Shown here: in pieces, positions 20,402-27,939 of the stretch | How the letters are laid out: every line of letters starts with the position of its first letter | Position numbering within the stretch: the first letter of the stretch is position 1 | From: Mangrovibacter yixingensis | GTDB lineage: Bacteria; Pseudomonadota; Gammaproteobacteria; Enterobacterales; Enterobacteriaceae | NCBI RefSeq assembly: GCF_020523985.1 | Contig: NZ_JAIVKM010000001.1 | Location: forward strand, 930,001-994,000 | DNA: 64,000 bases | Direction of reading: 5' to 3' | The notes under the pieces: generated by a model | What the model was told of the DNA's origin: nothing | The model's input: the letters and a program-made list of their open reading frames with translations, nothing else | The model's database searches: none | Made by a program: the position numbers and the translations under genes

Positions 20402-22555
20402 TTATTTCTCCTGCTCTAATGCATATACTTCCAGTGAGTAGAAGCCATTCCAGTGGTATGTTTTACCGTTAAGTTCTACCTGATGCGGAGTGTGGTCATT
20501 CGCGCCGGGGAGGTTGCTGACCATCACTGTGACTAATGACTTCGCTGTTATAATTTCTACTATGCTGCCCACGGCGTTATATCCAAGGATGCGGATGTTT
20601 TTAACCTGGCCCCTTGCATTCACAGACTGCTCAAATTCTTCGTTGAAGTAACCGTGAGTTTCAAGTACAGAAGCAAACAGGGTGGATTCACCTTCGCTTC
20701 GCAATATAAACGCGGGTTCGCTACGCAGGTTAAAGTTTGGGTCATTTGCGCCAGTGCGGGTGAAGATAATTGCGTTGTGGTTGTTACTACTTGTACCTAA
20801 CCAGGTGTGGTAAGCGTGGTTTTGTAACCAGGTCACCATGGCAGCCTCTTGCGCTTTGCCACTGGCCACTTTCCAAAGGTGTTGGTAACCAAAATCCTCA
20901 CCAAGTGGGCTTAATTCACTGAAGCTTTGATAGTTGAAATTCGTGCAGACTATCTGGCCGTCATAGTTGTGTGCGTAGTCGTACTGGTGTACTCCTGTCG
21001 CCTGGATTCGGTACAGGTCAAGTAATAACGGTGATTCTAACTCTTCGATATTGAGCATAAAAACACTGCGTTGCATGCCAGTATTCGGGTAGTGGTCATT
21101 GGCAAATGCACTCATCCCCTTGATTTCACTGCTTTCAACTTTAAAAAAATGTGGGAGGCCATGAACGGAATCGGCGCGTTCGACATCAAAGCCATTCTGA
21201 CACTGTTCATCAATGGTAATTGCGTTATGGGCAATAGTTTGGCGGGCGAAAGATTTGTTTTCTTCAAGGTAGCGTCCCCCAAATTTGGGTTCTGCATTGA
21301 CCCAACGGCAGAAACCGTATTCACGTAATACTTCCTGGCCACGGTTATAAAAGGTGATACCAAGTGTGTCGAAGTGGCCATGGCCCATACCATGTTGGCC
21401 GTAATTCATAACTAACTGGGATACATCGCCCGTTTTATCCTGCATACGTATGAAGCCTTGCGCACCGGAACGGCCATCCGGGCCTTCGTTGAGCTCAACA
21501 CCTGGCCAGAAAGGCAGGCTAATTTCGTGCTCTGCGGTGGCTTTTTCATAGGCATTAGAAAGCACAAGGCCACAGGGATGCATCCATACGGCATCCTGAA
21601 TTTTCGCCATTCCCAGGATATTGTCATTCAACCCGTAGTGTTTGCTGTACAGGCTTACTGCAATTTGCACGCCGGTATCTGTAATCGCCATCGTACGCGA
21701 GGCATCGTTCAGTGCTGGGAATTCACCATTGGGGTAGGCTGTTGAGAGTAACGCTTGTACGGTATTCCCGATCACGCCATCTTTGTAATTGAAAATATCA
21801 ACTTCAGACATGTGCCGGTGAACCACTTCAGCAAAGAGACAAAGTGGGTGAACCGCATAACGATGGTAGTAAGGCCCCTCCATGTAATAACCCGATGGTG
21901 CGAATAACTGAGAGATTTGAGCAAGAAACCCACCGGTATTGTTGTTATCTAAGCCGTAAACGGACATTTCCAGATATTCACGTTTGTTTATGGCTAAGCC
22001 ACAAATCCCAACGGCTGCAACTGCCCAAATACCATGGTTATGGATACGGTCAAAATCATGTGAGTATTTGACTGTGAACATTTGCAGCATGGGTTCGAAG
22101 AGTTGTTCGACAACGGCTGTCCGCTCTGTTTCTGTCATGGTCGAAGCCACACAAGAATAGGCGAGACTGCTGAACATCAACCAACAATGTTCATTGAGGA
22201 TTTGGTGGAAAAGGCGGCCTGTTGGGTTGGTGTTTTTCTGTAAATGGTAATTGAACGTGAGATATTTTTCGGCATAAATAGCCAGCAAGTCTTTAACAAA
22301 TTGCGCGTATTTTTGCTCTTGCGTGATCAAAAACAGATGACCGGCTAAGTTCATGTGAGTGTAATTTTGCTTGTGGCGATTATGTTCGTAGCCACCTGCT
22401 TCACCATGCCCCGGCACATCCAACGGCAACCGCATGAAAGCATCGACTTTTTTACGGTTCTCTTCGATGGTTTTACCCATCAAACTTTGCCTTCCGACTT
22501 CGTTTCTTAGTCGTGCAATTTCTGTTTCAGCCAACAAAATCGGTTGTGTCGTCAT
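20402..22555 (-). CDS. PL17-type oligoalginate lyase (heparinase II/III-like), copy 2
   Basis: Paralogue of the downstream gene, sharing the same block order: VPGHGEAGGYEHNRHKQNY, HNHGIWAVAAVGICG, GYYMEGPYYHR, and the C-terminal GHFDTLGITFYNRGQEVLREYG. It is predicted to release monomers from alginate oligosaccharides. The start at 22555 (MTTQPILL, 717 aa) aligns with its paralogue; the longer frame to 22663 would consume the promoter and a candidate operator at 22598-22614. It is the first gene of a two-gene operon. Tandem PL17 genes may divide chain-length or M/G preferences (inference). Confidence 0.85.
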   Translation of the reverse strand: MTTQPILLAETEIARLRNEVGRQSLMGKTIEENRKKVDAFMRLPLDVPGHGEAGGYEHNRHKQNYTHMNLAGHLFLITQEQKYAQFVKDLLAIYAEKYLTFNYHLQKNTNPTGRLFHQILNEHCWLMFSSLAYSCVASTMTETERTAVVEQLFEPMLQMFTVKYSHDFDRIHNHGIWAVAAVGICGLAINKREYLEMSVYGLDNNNTGGFLAQISQLFAPSGYYMEGPYYHRYAVHPLCLFAEVVHRHMSEVDIFNYKDGVIGNTVQALLSTAYPNGEFPALNDASRTMAITDTGVQIAVSLYSKHYGLNDNILGMAKIQDAVWMHPCGLVLSNAYEKATAEHEISLPFWPGVELNEGPDGRSGAQGFIRMQDKTGDVSQLVMNYGQHGMGHGHFDTLGITFYNRGQEVLREYGFCRWVNAEPKFGGRYLEENKSFARQTIAHNAITIDEQCQNGFDVERADSVHGLPHFFKVESSEIKGMSAFANDHYPNTGMQRSVFMLNIEELESPLLLDLYRIQATGVHQYDYAHNYDGQIVCTNFNYQSFSELSPLGEDFGYQHLWKVASGKAQEAAMVTWLQNHAYHTWLGTSSNNHNAIIFTRTGANDPNFNLRSEPAFILRSEGESTLFASVLETHGYFNEEFEQSVNARGQVKNIRILGYNAVGSIVEIITAKSLVTVMVSNLPGANDHTPHQVELNGKTYHWNGFYSLEVYALEQEK

Positions 22556-22597
22556 TTCTTTATCACCATCAAATGAAGTATGTGTGTAACTTACCTC

Positions 22598-22614
22598 CTT
22601 ATAAAGTAATACAA
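22598..22614 (-). promoter_or_regulatory. Candidate GntR-regulon operator upstream of the PL17 operon
   Basis: On the minus strand this reads TTGTATTACTTTATAAG, a close match to the 17-bp motif shared by several promoters of the island (see 24932-24948 and 31246-31262). It lies 43 bases upstream of the PL17 copy 2 start. Assignment to the GntR regulator at 26685 is inference. Confidence 0.45.
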
Positions 22615-22765
22615 TATTAATTTTGTTTGAAGTGTAAGGGACGAAAATGGCGACAAAAGTCACGTTAAGTTATCTATCATATTGTTTTTAATGGTATATT
22701 TAATGCGTGTTGTGGTTTTTTATAGGGTGAATATTAGTCTTCAATGGGAGATTCTGGCTTTTCAG

Positions 22766-22812
22766 CGTGATTTTAATCACATAAAATTTGAGTTATTGTA
22801 TTATTAATTAGT
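22766..22812 (+). promoter_or_regulatory. CRP site and candidate operator upstream of the KdgF-type gene
   Basis: CGTGATTTTAATCACA at 22766-22781 is a symmetric CRP-type site (GTGA-N6-TCAC). TTGTATTATTAATTAGT at 22796-22812 shares its first ten bases with the island motif. Catabolite control plus substrate induction would fit a carbon-source locus. Confidence 0.5.
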
Positions 22813-22926
22813 GCAATAAGATACGATGATAATCGATTTACTAGTGGAAAGTGTTACCTCGAGTTTATTATTTTTAATAAACAGATGAATGGGATGCCAT
22901 AAACGGAAACGGCCAGGAGTATAGCA

Positions 22927-23265
22927 ATGAATGCTTTTTTTCTATTGGACAAGCACCCTTGGGAAGAACTGGGTGGTGGAATAAAACGTAAGATTGTAGC
23001 CTACACAGATGATCTAATGGCTGTCCATTTATGCTTTGACATAGGCGCTGTTGGTGCACCTCACACGCATGAAATTCATGATCAGATTGGGTATGTGGTT
23101 CGCGGAAGTTTTGAAGTGGAAATTGAGGGTGAGAAAAAAATCCTTAAAGAAGGCGATGCTTATTTTGCGCGCAAACATATGATGCATGGTGCGGTCGCTT
23201 TGGAACAAGATAGTATCCTTTTGGATATTTTTAATCCTGCCCGCCAGGATTTTATTAATGCATAA
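22927..23265 (+). CDS. kdgF: KdgF-type cupin (unsaturated uronate ring-opening)
   Basis: Small cupin of 112 residues resembling KdgF, which catalyses conversion of cyclic 4,5-unsaturated uronates from pectin or alginate to the linear ketonised form (DKI or DEH). Metal-ligand residues are visible as PHTHEIHDQ (His46, His48, Gln53) with a second motif ending KHMMHG. The start has AGGAG (22916-22920) 6 bases upstream. It is divergent from the PL17 operon, sharing a control region of about 370 bases, and is followed by a strong terminator. The family member is clear; the exact substrate is inferred from the neighbours. Confidence 0.85.
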   Translation: MNAFFLLDKHPWEELGGGIKRKIVAYTDDLMAVHLCFDIGAVGAPHTHEIHDQIGYVVRGSFEVEIEGEKKILKEGDAYFARKHMMHGAVALEQDSILLDIFNPARQDFINA

Positions 23266-23430
23266 TTAAATATAAAAATATTGAATAGCAGCATGTAGGG
23301 TAATTACATCGTCAAATAAATAATTAATCTCTCCTGAGTTAATTAATTTTCGTATTTTAGTGGCGCTGTTATGTAGCCCATGAGTGTATTACTCTATTGA
23401 AATGCTTTCAGGTAATATATTTAATTTTTC

Positions 23431-23466
23431 TATTGGCCGAAATCTGTATTTCGGCCAATATTTTTT
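23431..23466 (+). terminator. Strong terminator downstream of kdgF
   Basis: Perfect 13-bp inverted repeat TATTGGCCGAAAT / ATTTCGGCCAATA (23431-23443 / 23448-23460) followed by six T. Confidence 0.85.
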
Positions 23467-23500
23467 CTTAAACAGAATACTTCCGGTTTTTCTGTAAAAT

Positions 23501-23539
23501 ATCTGGCAGCGCCCATCAGAAGATAAGTTGCTGCCAGAT
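23501..23539. repeat. Inverted repeat ATCTGGCAGC/GCTGCCAGAT
   Basis: Perfect 10-bp arms at 23501-23510 and 23530-23539 separated by 19 bases, just left of the 143-bp element at 23550. No T run follows. Confidence 0.5.
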
Positions 23540-23549
23540 TAATGCTTAG

Positions 23550-23692
23550 AGCCTGTCCCATTAGGGCTATTTTACTTGCCATTTTGAACCTGGGCAGTGC
23601 TCGAAATCCTCATGTACTCCGTGTACGCTCCGGTTTCTGCACGCTGTCAGTGTCCAGACTGGTTGCGACAATAACGCCTGCTGGGATAGGCT
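23550..23692. repeat. MITE-like interspersed element, 143 bp
   Basis: The ends form an imperfect terminal inverted repeat, AGCCTGTCCCA at 23550-23560 and TGGGATAGGCT at 23682-23692 (10 of 11 match). It has no coding capacity. The internal sequence resembles a non-coding element I recall as dispersed in many enterobacterial genomes, but I cannot verify copy number from one window. It lies between convergent kdgF and kdgM. Confidence 0.55.
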
Positions 23693-23717
23693 GTTAGTGG
23701 GAATAGCTTGTCATTGA

Positions 23718-24473
23718 TTATGAGCTGTATTTTATGCCAAGGCGCGTTCTTAACTGGCGGTCATCATTTGCGGACGATCCATAATCAATCGTCCAAAGTT
23801 CAACATAGGGCTGAAATTTCCCCATCTGATAGCCAACAATGATACCGGCATCCCATTGGGTATCCTTTCCGTCAGAAAGGCGCACTTTGTCATAGTTTTT
23901 GTTGTAGTTAGCCTCATAGGATAATCTAAGGTTCTTTAATGCTTCATCGGTAAATCTGTAAGAGCCAGTGAGTGTCCATTTGCCTTGTTCAATAGTTTTA
24001 CCTGCAACACTCATTTTTGTGCCATCGGTCAGTGTCTTATTTCCAGCATCATCAGTATAAACTTGAAATTCGTGGCGGTACCTTAGTGCTGTAGTTAAGC
24101 CAAAAGAGGCAATATATCCCACACGAAATTGCGGTTTATATGTTGTTTTGGCATCACCAAAGGTAACTGGCATACCAGGCTGGACAAACCATTGTTTATT
24201 TATTCGGTAACGGACACCCCAGTCAAACTCTGAATCTCCCGCTTCGACTTTGTCCCAAAACTTTGTTTGGTCGCTACTGTGAAATTTTTGCTCAACGCCG
24301 TAATTCAACGTGGTGTCATTTGTGATTTTTGTCTGCCCACTAATTTTTATTCGGTGAGCATACTTCTCATCATCATGTTTATACTCCGTGCGGTAGTCTA
24401 ATGTTGCAGCAGAAGCAGCACCAACGAAGCATGATGTAGCAAAAAATAAAGATATTTTGGCCGCTGATTTCAT
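23718..24473 (-). CDS. kdgM: KdgM-type oligouronate outer-membrane porin
   Basis: Outer-membrane beta-barrel of the KdgM/KdgN family (oligogalacturonate-specific porins), here expected to admit alginate oligosaccharides. The 251-residue precursor has a Sec signal peptide ending ASAA, then alternating amphipathic strands rich in aromatic residues and a terminal motif ending in RLGIKYSS. The start MKSAAKISL has an AGAGA-type ribosome-binding site. It is divergent from the secreted lyase gene, sharing a 493-base control region. Family assignment is good; substrate is inferred from context. Confidence 0.85.
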   Translation of the reverse strand: MKSAAKISLFFATSCFVGAASAATLDYRTEYKHDDEKYAHRIKISGQTKITNDTTLNYGVEQKFHSSDQTKFWDKVEAGDSEFDWGVRYRINKQWFVQPGMPVTFGDAKTTYKPQFRVGYIASFGLTTALRYRHEFQVYTDDAGNKTLTDGTKMSVAGKTIEQGKWTLTGSYRFTDEALKNLRLSYEANYNKNYDKVRLSDGKDTQWDAGIIVGYQMGKFQPYVELWTIDYGSSANDDRQLRTRLGIKYSS

Positions 24474-24966
24474 GATTTTCTCTCTGTAGAGGAAGGTGAA
24501 GTTATCTGTTTTTTGCTTTATATAATATTGAATTAATGTATTACAAATAAAAAAGGGGTTTGGAGGGGGATATTGTGACTGTAATCATGAAAGTCAGCTT
24601 GTTAACATTTTTGACGCGTCTTCATATAAAGAGAACGGATAGTAAGTTACATAAAATAAACACTTAACCACTTTTTCTAATATTAATGTCTGTTACTGGC
24701 CCTGTTTTCTTGTTTATATTCCGCTATATCGATGTTCTTAGATTTCAATGCCAAGGGAACGCGTGTTTTAGATCTCATTCAGGCGAAAAATATTGAGAAG
24801 CAGATACTGTATCAGTGGCTATTTTTGTTTAGTTAAAACAGGTAGTTATTTTTTTTCTGGGGAATGCAGCCTGCTTCCAGAGACATTGCAATTAGACTTT
24901 TGTCACAGACCAACGCTTTCTATTGATGTATTTGTATTATTTTATTATCAATAAAAGGGACTTAAC
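24474..24966. promoter_or_regulatory. kdgM / lyase divergent control region
   Basis: AT-rich intergenic. It contains a CRP-like site TGTGA-CTGTAA-TCATG at 24574-24589, a partial match to the island motif, TTGAATTAATGTATTAC, at 24528-24544, and a strong match, TTGTATTATTTTATTAT, at 24932-24948 just ahead of the lyase start. I see no gene in it. Confidence 0.5.
24932..24948 (+). promoter_or_regulatory. Candidate GntR-regulon operator upstream of the secreted lyase
   Basis: TTGTATTATTTTATTAT agrees with TTGTATGATTATATTAT (31246-31262, upstream of the reductase gene) at 15 of 17 positions. It lies 18 bases before the lyase ATG. Confidence 0.45.
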
Positions 24967-26229
24967 ATGACTAAACTTTTCAGCTATCGGAACCTTGCGA
25001 CTTGCATCGGTGCCATTCTGGTTAGTAACAATACCCTGGCCGCCAACTTTGTATTTCTTGATGAAGCTATGTTGGAGCAAAACCGCACTGTTTTACAGTC
25101 AAATCAAGCAAGTACTTCAATGAAACAGGCTTTCGAACGTTTAATTGAAGAAGCTGACGTGGCTATGCAGGATGGGCCTTTCACAGTGACGGATAAAATC
25201 ATGATGCCACCAAGTGGCAGTAAAAATGATTATCTGAGTATCAGTCCATACTGGTGGCCTGATGAGTCAAAAGCCGATGGACTGCCCTGGATTCGCCGGG
25301 ATGGTAAAACGAATCCAGCATCTAAAACCACAGAAACCGACTCAAACCGAATAGGCCACTTTACGCGTTCTGTGCGCGCACTTGCTTTAGCTTACTATTT
25401 TAGCCAGGACGAGAAGTATGCTCGGCAAGGTATTGATTACGTTAGAGTCTGGTTCATGAATGATAAAACTAAGATGAACCCTAATGTCAATTATGGCCAG
25501 GGGGTGCCAGGGATTGCCGAAGGGCGGCGCAGTGGCATTATTGATACACGTGGCCTGGCAGAGCGTATGCTGGATTCAATTGCAATTCTTTCTCTCTCAC
25601 CAGCCTGGACCAACGAAGATGAGCAGCGAATTACACAGTGGTATAGCGAATACCTGAACTGGTTGATTGTTGATGACTTGTCTGGCGGGCCTGCAGGTGA
25701 AGCGTATTCTGAAAATAACCATGGGACGTGGTACGACTACCAGGTTGCCAGTATTTCGTATTTTCTGGGCAACGAGGCGCTTGCAAAGCAAATGGTAGAA
25801 AAAGGAAAAATGCGGGTAGATACTCAGTTTGAGAAGGACGGCTCACAACCTCATGAAATCGCGCGTACTCGTGCTTATCATTACCATTACTTTAACCTGG
25901 ATTCATTAGTTGGTATTGCCCAAATTGGAGACAAGCTGGGTATTGATCTCTGGCAGTATGAAAATAAAAAAGGCGGTTCTCTGGCGAAGGGGATCCAATT
26001 GATGGCTTCATTTCAGAACCCAGCCTCTCATTGGCCATATAGTGCTCAGGATAACCCGCGCCGGGTTGAGCGTATGGCGCCCATTTACCTGAAAGCAGGT
26101 GTGGCGATGAATAAACCTGAATGGATAAAATTAGCGAAAGATACTGATTTCGAACGTTTTACCGTGCAGAAACATCTGGCTGAAGTGTGGGCGCAACGGG
26201 ATATCGAATTACTCTATGTGCAGCACTAG
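24967..26229 (+). CDS. Secreted alginate lyase family protein (PF05426-type, PL38/PL5-like)
   Basis: Predicted periplasmic polyuronate lyase making the first cuts in alginate (or glucuronan). The 420-residue precursor has a Sec signal peptide ending TLAA near residue 26. The SPYWWPDESKADGLPWIRRD segment (about 97-116) and RVRALALAYYF-like helix are typical of the alginate_lyase alpha-toroid group that includes PL38. SENNHGTWYDYQ near 252-263 carries the Asn-His pair expected at the active site, and RAYHYHYFNL near 305 follows. RBS AAAAGGG precedes the ATG. I favour PL38 over classical PL5 from motif recall; substrate could be alginate or glucuronan. Confidence 0.82.
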   Translation: MTKLFSYRNLATCIGAILVSNNTLAANFVFLDEAMLEQNRTVLQSNQASTSMKQAFERLIEEADVAMQDGPFTVTDKIMMPPSGSKNDYLSISPYWWPDESKADGLPWIRRDGKTNPASKTTETDSNRIGHFTRSVRALALAYYFSQDEKYARQGIDYVRVWFMNDKTKMNPNVNYGQGVPGIAEGRRSGIIDTRGLAERMLDSIAILSLSPAWTNEDEQRITQWYSEYLNWLIVDDLSGGPAGEAYSENNHGTWYDYQVASISYFLGNEALAKQMVEKGKMRVDTQFEKDGSQPHEIARTRAYHYHYFNLDSLVGIAQIGDKLGIDLWQYENKKGGSLAKGIQLMASFQNPASHWPYSAQDNPRRVERMAPIYLKAGVAMNKPEWIKLAKDTDFERFTVQKHLAEVWAQRDIELLYVQH

Positions 26230-26265
26230 AATTTAGCCGAAATGCGAGAATACTTGTTGTGGCAG

Positions 26266-26320
26266 GAACCCGGAAAGCAAGCTTCGTCTACTTATGCGGG
26301 TTCACGATCTCGTGTTTTTT
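26266..26320 (+). terminator. Probable terminator after the lyase gene
   Basis: GAACCCG (26266-26272) pairs with CGGGTTC (26297-26303), and a short CACGA/TCGTG hairpin ends in six T at 26315-26320. Confidence 0.5.
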
Positions 26321-26684
26321 AATGTTTTGAATTATATAGAGTTACCTGTTTCTTTGGTGGTAGAGATGCCGTATACAAAACAGCGGGTAACTCTAAAACG
26401 TCTGGCCATGATAATCACCGCATCAGTATTTTATCGTGAGAAATTAATATTGTAGTATTTTTTGAACGCTAATTTACCCATACAGGGTATGAAAATTGTT
26501 AAAATAGTAGATTGGAATGTGATCATAATAAACCAATTTCATTGGAAACAGGATTTATAAAATAACATTAACTGGTTGATATATATGGTTATATTTTCCA
26601 TTCCAGTAAACACTGCTTGGTGTGCTACATCTGGAATGCTATAGTTACACTTAAATAATACATATCTAACTACTAAGTGATTAT
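26321..26684 (+). promoter_or_regulatory. Upstream region of the GntR regulator with palindrome and operator-like site
   Basis: AT-rich region of about 360 bases without a gene. It holds the palindrome CCAAT-TTC-ATTGG at 26533-26545 and, on the minus strand at 26647-26663, ATGTATTATTTAAGTGT, which shares TGTATTATTT with the island motif and could serve autoregulation (inference). Confidence 0.4.
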
Positions 26685-27398
26685 ATGTCTGGTGAATTTC
26701 ATTCTATTTCTGGCTCTAAAAGAAGCCTGCATGTACAAGTAGCGCGCGAAATTGCCCGTAGCATTTTATCCGGGAAGATTACACAAGGGTCAATTCTTCC
26801 TGGCGAGATGGTTTTGTGTGAACAGTTCGGCATCAGTCGCACTGCGTTGCGCGAAGCAGTAAAGCTACTCACTTCTAAGGGTTTATTAGAGTCACGCCCT
26901 AAAGTGGGGACGCGTGTGGTAAACCGTGCCTATTGGAATTTCCTGGATTCCCAATTGATAGAATGGATGGATGGGCTCACAGAAACAGACCATTTCTGCC
27001 ATCAGTTTTTAGGGTTGCGCCGTGCTATAGAGCCGGAGGCTTGCGCTCTTGCGGCTAAGAATGCAACAGCTGAACAACGTATTCAGCTTTCCGAAGCATT
27101 TCAAGAAATGGCAGAAGTCGCTGAATCTGCTGAATTGGATAAAAGACGTTGGATGGAAGTTGACATTCGTTTCCACAGCATCATTTTTAATTCCACTGGG
27201 AATGATTTTTTTCTGCCTTTTGGGCATGTTTTGACAACGATGTTTATCAACTTCATTGCTCATTCTTCAGAAGAAGGCAGCACTTGTATTAATGAACATC
27301 GCCAAATTTACGAAGCAATCATGGCTGGCAATGCTGACAAGGCACGCCAGGCATCAGTTAACCATTTGCTTGATTCAAAACATCGTTTGTCTTCATGA
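26685..27398 (+). CDS. GntR-family regulator with FCD domain (FadR subfamily)
   Basis: Predicted ligand-responsive repressor of the alginate island. The 237 residues have an N-terminal winged helix-turn-helix (about 15-80, with EMVLCEQFGISRTALREAVKLL) and a C-terminal all-helical FCD domain (about 95-230), whose conserved metal-binding residues appear around EVDIRFHSIIF and EHRQIYEAI. Regulators of this subfamily commonly sense uronate catabolites such as KDG. The gene sits centrally between the lyase and the symporter. A recurring 17-bp motif upstream of the neighbouring transcription units is the obvious candidate operator. Confidence 0.88.
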   Translation: MSGEFHSISGSKRSLHVQVAREIARSILSGKITQGSILPGEMVLCEQFGISRTALREAVKLLTSKGLLESRPKVGTRVVNRAYWNFLDSQLIEWMDGLTETDHFCHQFLGLRRAIEPEACALAAKNATAEQRIQLSEAFQEMAEVAESAELDKRRWMEVDIRFHSIIFNSTGNDFFLPFGHVLTTMFINFIAHSSEEGSTCINEHRQIYEAIMAGNADKARQASVNHLLDSKHRLSS

Positions 27399-27639
27399 CA
27401 ACAGACTGTGCCATGGTTGAACAGTGACCATGGCAATAGTTTCTTCCAGATAAACTATTCTGACACCCACCTTTGTTAATGCTTCCGGTGTTGTTTCGCT
27501 GTGTGCCCTTTCGTCATTTCAATGAGTCCATGTTAACTGCTTTCGGGACAGGGCCGTTCAGACAGAAGAGCGTAATTGTTGCTTGTGTTGTCTGTGGTCG
27601 TTTTCCAGGTGCGTACTTATTTTGTCTCAGGTTCGTTAA

Positions 27640-27840
27640 TTACAACATACTGTAGGCCTCACATGTAATAACCGGGATTTCAACAACCTGTTTCACAACA
27701 GTTCCTTCTTGCCGTACACCAGGTTTTAGCATGGCAACTATCATCCATTCACACATGCCGAGACGCACAGAGCCGGGGATACTTAACTCAGTCATTAATT
27801 TCAGATCCTGATCACTTGTATGATTATTTGCATCTATCAT
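27640..27840 (-). CDS. Small hypothetical protein, 66 aa
   Basis: Unrecognised frame starting MIDANNHTSDQDLK and ending ITCEAYSML. It has a good ribosome-binding site (AGGAAAGG 6-7 bases ahead of the ATG at 27840), which is why I list it. It is oriented away from the symporter gene and its first codons overlap the candidate operator at 27816-27832. No domain is visible and its composition is ordinary for a soluble protein. It may be real, a remnant, or chance. Confidence 0.3.
   Translation of the reverse strand: MIDANNHTSDQDLKLMTELSIPGSVRLGMCEWMIVAMLKPGVRQEGTVVKQVVEIPVITCEAYSML
27816..27832 (+). promoter_or_regulatory. Candidate GntR-regulon operator upstream of the symporter
   Basis: TTGTATGATTATTTGCA shares its first twelve bases, TTGTATGATTAT, exactly with the site upstream of the reductase gene at 31246. 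It lies 107 bases before the symporter start. Confidence 0.4.
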
Positions 27841-27939
27841 TATGCCTTTCCTGTCACGAATTTGAGTTATAATACTACAAATAGAGTTGATAATAGTTAC
27901 TATACGGTAGCTGTTAAACAACTATCAAAGGTCATCAAG

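Noticed and set aside
24721-24966. Riboswitch or sRNA ahead of the secreted lyase
   Set aside because: No convincing stable structure; region is simply AT-rich and contains the candidate operator.
27473-27655. 60-codon frame between gntR and the symporter
   Set aside because: No ribosome-binding site or recognisable domain.
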